NCBI GenBank assembly: GCA_016206945.1
Contig: JACQQP010000056.1
Location: 1-5,861 of the forward strand
From: Candidatus Omnitrophota bacterium
GTDB lineage: Bacteria > Omnitrophota > Omnitrophia > Omnitrophales > Danuiimicrobiaceae
Direction: 5' to 3'
DNA length: 5,861 bases
Shown here: piece by piece, positions 1-4,764 of the stretch
Layout: every line of letters begins with the position of its first letter
How positions within the stretch are numbered: the stretch's first letter is position 1
Translations under genes and position numbers: made by a program
The notes under the pieces: model-generated
What the model saw: the letters and a program-made list of their open reading frames with translations, nothing else
Told to the model about the DNA's origin: nothing
The model's database searches: none

Positions 1-960
1 AGGCGCAATGCCGACCACATGAACGGGTAATTTAAGACGGCTCGCCGCTTTTAGAATTCCGATGACGGATGCGGCGCCCGACATATCATATTTCATCTTC
101 TCCATGTCGCGAGAAGGTTTAATCGAAATCCCGCCCGTGTCAAAGGTAACTCCTTTTCCAACGAGACAAACCGTCCCGCGCTTTTTATAGGCCTGGCCAT
201 ATTCCAGAACGATCAGCTGCGCCGGCTCATCAGAACCTTGAGAAACCGCAATAATTCCTCCCATTCTGTTTTTCCTAATTTCACTTGGACCCAGGACGGT
301 ACAGCGGAGTTTGCCTTGACGCGCCACTTCACGGGCAAAACGAGCAAGTTCCCTGGGCGGCATCACATTGGCAGGTTCATTGATCAAATTGCGCGTGAAA
401 TTGACCGCTTCTGCAATCACCCGTGCCCGAGTGAGCGATTTTTCAAACGCGCTTTTCTGAGCTTTCTTGGAATAAAGAAGTTCGATAGAACCAACCTCGC
501 GCTTTGGCTCGTCTTTTTTCTTCGTAAGATACTTATCAAAACGGTAATCAGCACGATCTAAAGTTTCGGCAGCGAGTTCAGCCGTCTCATCAATCCGAAT
601 CGGAGCGCCCGCAAAGGCTTCTGCCAAAATGCGAACTGACTTCACGTTCTGGCACTTGGCGTAACTTAAAATGCCGGCGATTCTTTTCCTAAATTTTTCA
701 CGCGACCACTTGTCCTTTTTCCCAAGACCGACCAAAAGAAGCTCACTTGTCTCACGAAGCTCGCCATCATAGGAAGCAAATTGCTCGCCTTCCTTTCCGC
801 TAAAACGCTTTTTCTGAATGGCCGCACGAGCCACCTCGTACGCTCCTTGGTCAACGGTTTGAAGCTCTTTGGGCGCGTTCTTTTCTCCTTCAAAGAGAGC
901 CGCCACCAAAAGATCTGTCTTTCCCTTAATGTCTCCATAAAAACCGATCTTGATGTTCAT
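1..960 (-). CDS. pepA: Leucyl aminopeptidase (M17 family), C-terminus cut off by the window edge
   Basis: Cytosolic dinuclear-metal exopeptidase that removes N-terminal residues, especially leucine, from peptides during protein turnover. The frame is open from the ATG at 960-958 to the left edge, giving 320 residues of a family usually near 500. Visible family signatures are NLINEPANVMPP (about residues 191-202), GKGVTFDTGGISIKP (268-282) and MKYDMSGAA (289-297). By comparison with E. coli PepA (established family knowledge), K269, D274 and D292 are metal ligands and K281 is a catalytic lysine. The remaining ligands, in the NTDAEGR motif, lie beyond the window. Residues 1-160 match the position of the variable N-terminal macro-like domain. 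A GAGGAG Shine-Dalgarno at 972-967, 6 nt before the ATG, supports the start. The gene is divergent from the 1112 gene. The family assignment is very secure. Confidence 0.96.
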   Translation of the reverse strand, partial: MNIKIGFYGDIKGKTDLLVAALFEGEKNAPKELQTVDQGAYEVARAAIQKKRFSGKEGEQFASYDGELRETSELLLVGLGKKDKWSREKFRKRIAGILSYAKCQNVKSVRILAEAFAGAPIRIDETAELAAETLDRADYRFDKYLTKKKDEPKREVGSIELLYSKKAQKSAFEKSLTRARVIAEAVNFTRNLINEPANVMPPRELARFAREVARQGKLRCTVLGPSEIRKNRMGGIIAVSQGSDEPAQLIVLEYGQAYKKRGTVCLVGKGVTFDTGGISIKPSRDMEKMKYDMSGAASVIGILKAASRLKLPVHVVGIAP

Positions 961-1006
961 TCTTAACTCCTCATGTTCGTTGTGTTAGCAAACCAACGGA
1001 AGGCAA

Positions 1007-1035
1007 ATTCTATCACGGAAATAATTCCCCAACAA
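1007..1035 (-). promoter_or_regulatory. Probable sigma70-type promoter of pepA
   Basis: Read on the minus strand, TTGTTG (1035-1030, a weak -35) is followed after exactly 17 nt by TAGAAT (1012-1007, five of six bases of the -10 consensus). Transcription would start near 1000, giving a leader of about 40 nt that includes the GAGGAG ribosome site. This lies in the 151-bp divergent gap between pepA and the membrane-protein gene. No comparably good promoter was seen for the plus-strand gene: TTGATT at 1074-1079 has only a poor partner. Confidence 0.45.
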
Positions 1036-1111
1036 GCGCCAGATATTCCAAAAATCTCAAGACAAAAATTCGATTGATTTCCGTCTGTATGAGTGGTTAA
1101 ACTAACGTCCG

Positions 1112-2167
1112 ATGAAACGGGAACAGATTGTCTCCTACTTTTTCATTGGGTTTTTCCTTTTTATCCTGTACCAGCTCCTACAAATCTTTTCCCCTTTCTT
1201 TGCAGCCATGTCCTGGGCGGCGATTCTCGCATTTGCCTTTCATCCCACGTATCGGCAAATGAGAAAACTCCCTAGAATGAACCCATCCCTTGCCGCACTG
1301 GCTGCAACGATGCTTGTTGTTTTGATCGTCATCCTTCCGGCCGCATTTACCATTGTGAGCCTCATGAAAGAAGCGATTGAACTGTATCAGAAGGCCAGCA
1401 GTTATATTTCAGCGGGTAACCTAGACGCCTTCATCCAACAAATCCGCCGGGCGGCCACCTCAAAATGGGCGGACGAGCTCTGGCTCCTCTGGAATCCTTC
1501 CTACCAAAAAGACGTTTCCGATATCATCCTGCAAGGGGCTAAAGGAATTGGAAACTTTGCTGCGCTGCAACTCGCCGATTTCGCGAAAAATCTTTTCTCG
1601 TGGGTGCTGAACCTATTTCTGATCGCATTCCTCCTGTTCTTCTTTTTTCGCGACGGAGAAAATATGTACGAATTTGTATACCAACTGATTCCCATGGCGA
1701 AAAAAAATAAAGATGCGCTCTCGGAAAGAATGAACGAAACTTTTTCAGCGGTTATCCGAGGACAGTTTGTTACCTGCATTGTTCAGGGAACGATGGCAGG
1801 TTTCACCTTCTGGATGTTAGAGCTTCCACTTCCTTTCTTCTTTGGATTTATCACTTTCCTGACGGCCATGATTCCTCTGACGGGCGCCGCAACGGTTTGG
1901 CTTCCCTTCTCTCTTTATCTCCTGATTATGGGTCAGCAAGAAAAAGCGATCACCCTTGCCATCATTGGCACTTTTGGAATCAGTCTCAGTGACAACCTTT
2001 TGAAACCTCTTCTGATCGGCGAAAAGACGAAGCTTCCCATTTTTCTATTGTTCCTGGGAATTCTGGGGAGCATCAAGCTCTATGGATTTACGGGGATCTT
2101 CTTAGGGCCTGTGGTGCTTTCGCTTTTCTTTGTGCTCGCGAAAATCTACCGCGAAGAATATCAATAG
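1112..2167 (+). CDS. AI-2E family (PerM/YdiK-like) membrane transporter
   Basis: 351-residue polytopic inner-membrane protein of the AI-2E transporter superfamily (the PerM, YdiK, TqsA group), whose usual length is about 340-370. Members have been linked to autoinducer-2 export or ion/proton antiport, but most are uncharacterised, so the substrate is unknown. Hydrophobic segments lie at about 8-30, 31-46, 61-84, 160-179, 217-236, 238-273, 278-296, 307-322 and 326-346, with a soluble amphipathic stretch at about 86-158. Family hallmarks are FFFFRDGE (176-183), VIRGQF (214-219), a conserved IPLTG turn (254-258), DNLLKPLLIG (294-303) and GFTGIFLGPV (325-334). An in-frame TAA at 1103-1105 rules out a more upstream start. 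No clear Shine-Dalgarno precedes the ATG, which is unlike pepA. The gene ends 6 bp before a repeat cluster and converges on the exported-protein gene. The family is secure; any link to quorum sensing is not implied. Confidence 0.9.
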   Translation: MKREQIVSYFFIGFFLFILYQLLQIFSPFFAAMSWAAILAFAFHPTYRQMRKLPRMNPSLAALAATMLVVLIVILPAAFTIVSLMKEAIELYQKASSYISAGNLDAFIQQIRRAATSKWADELWLLWNPSYQKDVSDIILQGAKGIGNFAALQLADFAKNLFSWVLNLFLIAFLLFFFFRDGENMYEFVYQLIPMAKKNKDALSERMNETFSAVIRGQFVTCIVQGTMAGFTFWMLELPLPFFFGFITFLTAMIPLTGAATVWLPFSLYLLIMGQQEKAITLAIIGTFGISLSDNLLKPLLIGEKTKLPIFLLFLGILGSIKLYGFTGIFLGPVVLSLFFVLAKIYREEYQ

Positions 2168-2173
2168 AACAAT

Positions 2174-2303
2174 AACGGTACCAGTTCCGGCCGACGATCG
2201 GTACCAGTTCCGTTACGGGACAGGTTTGGTTCTAAACGTTCTAATAAAAACCTGTCCCGGCCGGAACTGGTACCGTTTAAGTCCCGCAACAGAACTGGTA
2301 CCG
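2174..2303. repeat. Nested inverted-repeat mosaic between convergent genes
   Basis: Two repeat modules are each present in both orientations. Module one is GGTACCAGTTCC: forward at 2174-2193 and 2199-2212, reverse at 2258-2277 and 2292-2303. The 2174-2193 and 2258-2277 arms are a perfect 20-bp inverted repeat. Module two is CGGGACAGGTTT (2216-2227), perfectly inverted at 2248-2259. The order is A, B, C, short spacer, C', A', B', so the cluster can fold into a long cruciform or hairpin. It lies between two convergent genes and could act as a bidirectional transcription barrier, although no T-run follows. The architecture resembles REP/BIME elements or a MITE. I recall similar 'gggacaggtt' modules near REP-associated Y1 transposases, but no transposase is present here. 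Confidence 0.85.
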
Positions 2304-2311
2304 CAATTGAT

Positions 2312-2914
2312 TTAAGGGCAGGTCATGCAGATGATCTTTCCTGACCAGTCCACGTCGTAAATAAATCGCTGATGGTCCTTCCTGAGAGTAATCTGAAAAG
2401 CAATCGGCTTGTCTAAAAGAGGCCGCACTTCAATTGTAGCAGGAATTTTTCGAATGCGCGTCGTCGGTTCTAACCGATAAAGAACGGCTTTGTCGCGGTA
2501 ACGAATCATTTCATACTCTTTCTCTTCCTTGGGAATGAAGAATTCAAGCCGGACTGCCTTGTTGTTCCGAAGCGCATCTAAGAGCATCGTTTCACGTCCC
2601 GGAGAGGTCAAAAAGTGATTTAAAGCTGCGTTTAAAATGTAAGCCTCGGGCTCTGAAACTGAGTTGTGTTCCCGACCGGGGGAAAAAAGCGCTGAATGAA
2701 AATGCTTCAAGGTAATGAAATGGAAGCGAGTAAGCGCAAGGGCATGAAGTTTTTCCTTAGCGGATACAGATGGGCTCGCAAGTGAACTCGTGACAAGGTT
2801 CTCCTGGGCAAAGCCTTGAGGCCCAGCAAGGGAGCTTGCCAGAAAAGTGAACGCCAGTAAAATGGTAATTCGATCACGAAAATTCACGACTGCCCCAATC
2901 TTCAATAGATTCAT
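2312..2914 (-). CDS. Exported protein of unknown function
   Basis: I do not recognise the family. From the ATG at 2914 the product is 200 residues. It has a basic N-terminus, a hydrophobic core (ITILLAFTFLASSLA) and a plausible signal peptidase I site after GPQGFA, so it is probably secreted or periplasmic. The mature part is mixed alpha/beta in appearance: a helix-like segment around KEKLHALALTRFHF, then strand-like segments rich in charged residues (EFFIPKEEKEYEMIRYRD, IEVRPLL, IAFQITLRKD, RFIYDVDWSGK), ending in CMTCP. The final CxxC could bind metal or form a disulfide. Start choice is uncertain. The frame is open upstream to a TTG at 2995, the ATG at 2914 has no Shine-Dalgarno, and a GTG at 2887-2885 has GGGG 5 nt upstream and would leave a more typical signal peptide. 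The signal peptide argues that this is a real gene. Confidence 0.65.
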   Translation of the reverse strand: MNLLKIGAVVNFRDRITILLAFTFLASSLAGPQGFAQENLVTSSLASPSVSAKEKLHALALTRFHFITLKHFHSALFSPGREHNSVSEPEAYILNAALNHFLTSPGRETMLLDALRNNKAVRLEFFIPKEEKEYEMIRYRDKAVLYRLEPTTRIRKIPATIEVRPLLDKPIAFQITLRKDHQRFIYDVDWSGKIICMTCP

Positions 2915-2931
2915 TAGAAGAGGATTGGGGC
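2892..2931 (-). promoter_or_regulatory. Hairpin spanning the start region of the exported-protein gene
   Basis: GCCCCAATC (2892-2900) and GATTGGGGC (2923-2931) form a perfect 9-bp inverted repeat with a 22-nt loop. In the minus-strand transcript the loop contains the ATG at 2914, and the 3' arm contains the GGGG that would serve as ribosome site for the alternative GTG at 2887. Folding could therefore mask that site. A role in translational control is inference; the inverted repeat itself is directly visible. Confidence 0.45.
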
Positions 2932-3056
2932 TGTACTTGCCCTCCGATTGATAAAATGTATCGAAGGCAAGTGCTGAAATTCGGCAGCCTGCCAACCATA
3001 CCCTTATGCGGGGTTAGGTGCACGGCTTTGCGCCCCATCCTTTCAAATGGTTTGCC

Positions 3057-3098
3057 TCCGCCAAAGTACGCGGCGGATCCGCCAATCTTTGTGGCGGA
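3057..3098. repeat. Two tandem TCCGCC-N9-GGCGGA palindromic units
   Basis: TCCGCC (3057-3062), 9 nt, GGCGGA (3072-3077), immediately TCCGCC (3078-3083), 9 nt, GGCGGA (3093-3098): two 21-bp hairpin units side by side. The junction forms the 12-bp perfect palindrome GGCGGATCCGCC (3072-3083). The loop sequences differ (aaagtacgc and aatctttgt) while the arms are identical. A closely similar arrangement lies inside the coding sequence at 4082-4123. TCCGCC/GGCGGA elements are, as I recall, common in candidate-phylum genomes. Confidence 0.8.
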
Positions 3099-3103
3099 TT
3101 TAT

Positions 3104-3152
3104 CGTTCCAATCTGGAACGTTACAAAGAGCCTGCCTGCCGGACAGGCAGGC
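3104..3152. repeat. Two adjacent compact perfect hairpins
   Basis: CGTTCCA (3104-3110), loop ATC, TGGAACG (3114-3120) is a 7-bp perfect stem. Nine nucleotides later comes GCCTGCCTG (3130-3138), loop CCGGA, CAGGCAGGC (3144-3152), a 9-bp perfect GC-rich stem. Neither is followed by a convincing T-run, and no gene ends just upstream on either strand, so these look like repeat elements rather than simple terminators. Confidence 0.75.
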
Positions 3153-3216
3153 AACGAACTCTAGTTAAAAAATAACATGCGATTTGAGGAAATCAAACCG
3201 CGCCAGCATTAAAAGG

Positions 3217-3244
3217 TTGAAAAAAAGCGAGCAACAGATAAAAT
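3217..3244 (+). promoter_or_regulatory. Probable sigma70-type promoter for the 3572 gene
   Basis: TTGAAA (3217-3222, five of six bases of the -35 consensus), a 16-nt spacer, then TAAAAT (3239-3244, five of six of the -10 consensus). The start would be near 3251. The only plus-strand gene downstream begins at 3572, so the leader would be about 320 nt and would contain the whole hairpin mosaic at 3279-3558. A poly-A-rich stretch can give chance matches, so this is moderate evidence. Confidence 0.45.
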
Positions 3245-3278
3245 AAAGGCCTTTCCTTAACGGCTTAGTAAGTGGAGA

Positions 3279-3558
3279 GCGTCATTGCGAGCGCCCCATA
3301 CGGGGCCCCGTCTGGGGAAGCGAAGCAATCTCAATGAGGCCACAAGTTGCTCGTAGCAACTTGTTTGGCCGAATTGACCGCGCAAGCAGCACTTTACGTG
3401 CCGCTTGGCGGCTCGTAAACGTGTCCTGAACGAAGTGAGGGATCTCAGAGAATAAAGGTCTTTCGCTTCGCTCAGGATCAAATTCGTGCATCAACGGACG
3501 TTTCGTCCGTTGGCACTCATTTGACTTCGGCCTTATTTGGGACGTTGCCTCGCAACGA
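3279..3558. repeat. Mosaic of at least six palindromic elements
   Basis: In order: CCCCATACGGGG/CCCCGTCTGGGG (3294-3317, one mismatch), enclosed by GTCATTGCGAG (3281-3291) and GAAGCAATCTC; GGCC + ACAAGTTGCT, loop CGT, AGCAACTTGT + GGCC (3338-3370, 2-nt bulge TT); CAAGC.GCAC/GTGC.GCTTG (3383-3407); TCCTGAACGAAGTGA (3424-3438) against TCGCTTCGCTCAGGA (3463-3477), 13 of 15 bases paired; GTGC + CAACGGACG, loop TTT, CGTCCGTTG + GCAC (3486-3516, 2-nt bulge AT); and CGTTGC, loop CTC, GCAACG (3543-3557). The first and fourth resemble widespread intergenic repeats whose antisense translation gives peptides like SEAKDL. No transposase is present. The mosaic stops 14 bp before the ATG at 3572. Confidence 0.85.
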
Positions 3559-3571
3559 CGATTAAGAATAA

Positions 3572-4432
3572 ATGGCCACCAAACTACGTTCAAACAATCT
3601 TGCAGGAATTTGGTTCTGGCTTAAGTGGATATTGGTCGCCATTGGCGGTTTTACGCTCTCGATCCTCTTTTGGAATTGGCTTCTCTTAAATCACCTCAAG
3701 GCTGATTTTAATCAACCTCACGTCGCAATCGGCTGGATGGTCGCAGTGTTTGGAACTTGGTTCATCACTTTGATTCCTCTCATGAAGGAAAAAGAAACGG
3801 TCATGGGCCACATGGACAAACAAGATGAGTCAACGGTAACCTGGTGGCTCATTTGGATCAGTCTTACGATCGGCTCCTTTTTTGTCGCAGTCTGGTTTTG
3901 GACTCCCTTCATCGCAAAACATTTTGGCTCGATCAAAAATCCAACTTCATCCCTCCTTTGGATTATTGCGGTGTTTGGTTCATGGTTGGTCGCGTTGATT
4001 CCACTGATGGTTCTTATGTATTGGAAAGTGGACAAAGCGTATGAAGATGCTCGAATCCGACGCGAGATGCGGACTCAGAAATTTTCCGCCGAAGGACGGA
4101 TCCGCCTTCAATCTGGCGGAAAAGATCCTGTTACGGTCAAAGCCATCTTTATTGAAGAAGCGAAAAGACGGGTATCGAAAGCAATCGCCCAAAAACTGAA
4201 AAAGATTCCGCAAAGCATAAAAGGAGGACACTTAGGGACAGCGATTTTAAAAGATGGAAGGCGAATCGAAAATGTCTTTATTGCCCGCGGCAAGGAGCTT
4301 TTGGGGGTTTACGACCAGGAACAATTAACTTTTGAAGCGCAAGATATCGTCAATTTTGAACTCTCAGACCTGACCCATCCACCCGATTTCACCCAAAAAA
4401 TATGGCTCAGAGTGGATGGTAACTCTGCTTAA
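3572..4432 (+). CDS. Four-helix membrane protein with internal duplication and soluble C-terminal domain, function unknown
   Basis: 286 residues; I do not recognise a named family. Two similar two-helix units occur in tandem: unit 1 at about 15-71 and unit 2 at about 91-146. Both carry W-L-x-W-I near the start, FW at the end of the first helix, an H and a P in the loop, and close with AVFG[TS]W and LIPLM; I count about 22 identities over 56 positions. Predicted helices are at about 13-36, 50-70, 91-110 and 127-150. A charged juxtamembrane stretch (KVDKAYEDARIRREMR) follows. Next come a linker encoded by a palindrome (171-184), a basic helix (EEAKRRVSKAIAQKLKKI) and a probably beta-rich domain (GHLGTAILKDGRRIENVFIA, then ELLGVYD...DIVNFE). 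Both termini would face the same side, probably the cytoplasm. A TAA directly before the ATG (3569-3571) excludes an upstream start. There is no good Shine-Dalgarno. The gene converges on the small minus-strand gene with a 17-bp gap. Confidence 0.8.
   Translation: MATKLRSNNLAGIWFWLKWILVAIGGFTLSILFWNWLLLNHLKADFNQPHVAIGWMVAVFGTWFITLIPLMKEKETVMGHMDKQDESTVTWWLIWISLTIGSFFVAVWFWTPFIAKHFGSIKNPTSSLLWIIAVFGSWLVALIPLMVLMYWKVDKAYEDARIRREMRTQKFSAEGRIRLQSGGKDPVTVKAIFIEEAKRRVSKAIAQKLKKIPQSIKGGHLGTAILKDGRRIENVFIARGKELLGVYDQEQLTFEAQDIVNFELSDLTHPPDFTQKIWLRVDGNSA
4082..4123 (+). repeat. Palindromic element inside the membrane-protein coding sequence
   Basis: TTTTCCGCC (4082-4090) is the perfect inverted complement of GGCGGAAAA (4115-4123). 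Inside it GAAGG (4091-4095) pairs with CCTTC (4105-4109) around CGGATCCG (4097-4104). Written as modules it reads TCCGCC-N6-CGGA-TCCGCC-N8-GGCGGA, nearly the layout of the intergenic unit at 3057-3098, and both second loops contain AATCT. It is read in frame as residues 171-184 (FSAEGRIRLQSGGK), in the linker between the last helix and the soluble domain. An in-frame insertion like Rickettsia palindromic elements is the favoured reading; chance convergence is the alternative. Confidence 0.6.
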
Positions 4433-4447
4433 AACGGCCGATCCGTT
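4433..4447. terminator. Weak hairpin between convergent genes
   Basis: AACGG (4433-4437), loop CCGAT, CCGTT (4443-4447) fills the 17-bp gap between the convergent stop codons at 4432 and 4450. The flanks are A/T-rich (TTAA on the left, AATTAA on the right). With only 5 bp of stem and no proper T-run it is at best a weak bidirectional terminator. Confidence 0.25.
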
Positions 4448-4449
4448 AA

Positions 4450-4638
4450 TTAAGAAACTTCCTGAAAATTCTCCAAATAATACAAGTCGTAATGGGCATC
4501 CAGGAACTTTGCCGGAGCCGGGAGAGAACTTGAAGCAACAAACAAAAGGAATTCACTTGTTTGATGAGATTGCCTTTTTTTCGCCGTATCGTTCTTGTTG
4601 GGGTCGCCTCGAGAGTCTACGAGCGTTGGATTTTTCAT
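4450..4638 (-). CDS. Putative small protein, 62 residues, unknown function
   Basis: I recognise no family. The case for a real gene rests on expression signals: AAGGAGGGAG (4650-4641) places GGAGG 5 nt before the ATG at 4638-4636, the strongest Shine-Dalgarno in the window, and a promoter with a perfect TATAAT lies about 80 nt upstream. The product has a hydrophilic basic N-terminal half (SRGDPNKND, AKKRQSHQ), a short hydrophobic patch (EFLLFVASSSLPAPA) too weak for a confident membrane segment, and an acidic aromatic tail (DAHYDLYYLENFQEVS). It is separated from the ferredoxin gene by 189 bp with its own promoter, so it is probably a separate transcription unit. The opposite-strand frame at 4416-4652 has no such signals and is treated as its shadow. 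It could also be the remnant of a larger decayed gene. Confidence 0.5.
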   Translation of the reverse strand: MKNPTLVDSRGDPNKNDTAKKRQSHQTSEFLLFVASSSLPAPAKFLDAHYDLYYLENFQEVS

Positions 4639-4640
4639 AT

Positions 4641-4650
4641 CTCCCTCCTT
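4641..4650 (-). promoter_or_regulatory. Strong Shine-Dalgarno site of the small gene
   Basis: On the minus strand AAGGAGGGAG is followed by AT and the ATG at 4638-4636. GGAGG is separated from the start codon by 5 nt, close to the optimum. This is the main evidence that fixes the start of the 62-codon gene. Confidence 0.65.
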
Positions 4651-4708
4651 AGTTGAGCCGACAAAACCTCAATGACGGGGTTTATTCGCGGGAAAAAACT
4701 GAAATCAA

Positions 4709-4733
4709 CTGAGCTGATTATAGCGCTGCTCAG
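4709..4733. promoter_or_regulatory. Inverted repeat flanking the -10 box, possible operator
   Basis: CTGAGC (4709-4714) and GCTCAG (4728-4733) form a 6-bp perfect inverted repeat with 13 nt between the arms, exactly bracketing the TATAAT box (4717-4722). A dimeric repressor bound here would block the small gene's promoter. The site is short enough to arise by chance, and no regulator gene lies nearby. Confidence 0.3.
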
Positions 4734-4744
4734 CCTTAAGTCAC
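4717..4744 (-). promoter_or_regulatory. Probable promoter of the small gene
   Basis: On the minus strand GTGACT (4744-4739, four of six bases of the -35 consensus) is followed after 16 nt by a perfect TATAAT (4722-4717). The start site would be near 4710, giving a leader of about 70 nt to the ATG at 4638. No other minus-strand gene begins between this point and 4638. Confidence 0.55.
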
Positions 4745-4764
4745 CCTGATTTTTACGAAGGCTC

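Larger units (their letters stand above)
2915..3571. other. 657-bp gene-free stretch dominated by palindromes
   Basis: I see no convincing gene here on either strand. Short open frames exist (plus 2956-3168; minus 3257-3481 and 3282-3593), but their translations are readings of repeat DNA, for example a peptide containing SEAKDL and one containing ACLPDRQAT, and none has a credible ribosome site. The content, left to right, is: upstream DNA of the exported-protein gene (2915-3050), a doubled TCCGCC/GGCGGA unit (3057-3098), two compact hairpins (3104-3152), an A/T-rich stretch with a promoter-like site (3160-3275), and a hairpin mosaic (3279-3558) ending 14 bp before the next ATG. Confidence 0.75.

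Noticed and set aside
238..966. Open frames on both strands inside the first 960 bases other than pepA
   Set aside because: They are shadows of the aminopeptidase frame, which is continuous and carries family motifs throughout.
1112..2167. Specific assignment as an autoinducer-2 exporter
   Set aside because: The family name is historical; members have varied or unknown substrates, and nothing nearby (no luxS or lsr genes) supports quorum sensing.
2174..2303. Complete insertion sequence
   Set aside because: Only 130 bp with no room for a transposase; at most a non-autonomous or REP-like element.
2130..2315. Plus-strand open frame of 61 codons across the inverted-repeat cluster
   Set aside because: Its repeated motifs come directly from the GGTACCAGTTCC copies; it overlaps the end of the transporter gene and has no start signals.
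2956..3168. Plus-strand open frame of 70 codons
   Set aside because: It is a translation across the TCCGCC units and the GCCTGCCTG hairpin (ACLPDRQAT-like peptide), without a ribosome site, and overlaps the upstream region of the exported-protein gene.
3057..3557. CRISPR array
   Set aside because: Palindromic units are not regularly spaced direct repeats with unique spacers of similar length, and no cas gene is nearby.
3257..3593. Two overlapping minus-strand open frames of 74 and 103 codons
   Set aside because: They lie almost wholly within the palindromic mosaic; their peptides (for example SEAKDL and LRSLTSFR) are antisense readings of a common intergenic repeat, and one runs into the start of the 3572 gene on the other strand.
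4416..4652. Plus-strand open frame of 78 codons
   Set aside because: It overlaps the end of the membrane-protein gene and is antisense to the small gene, which has a far better ribosome site and promoter.
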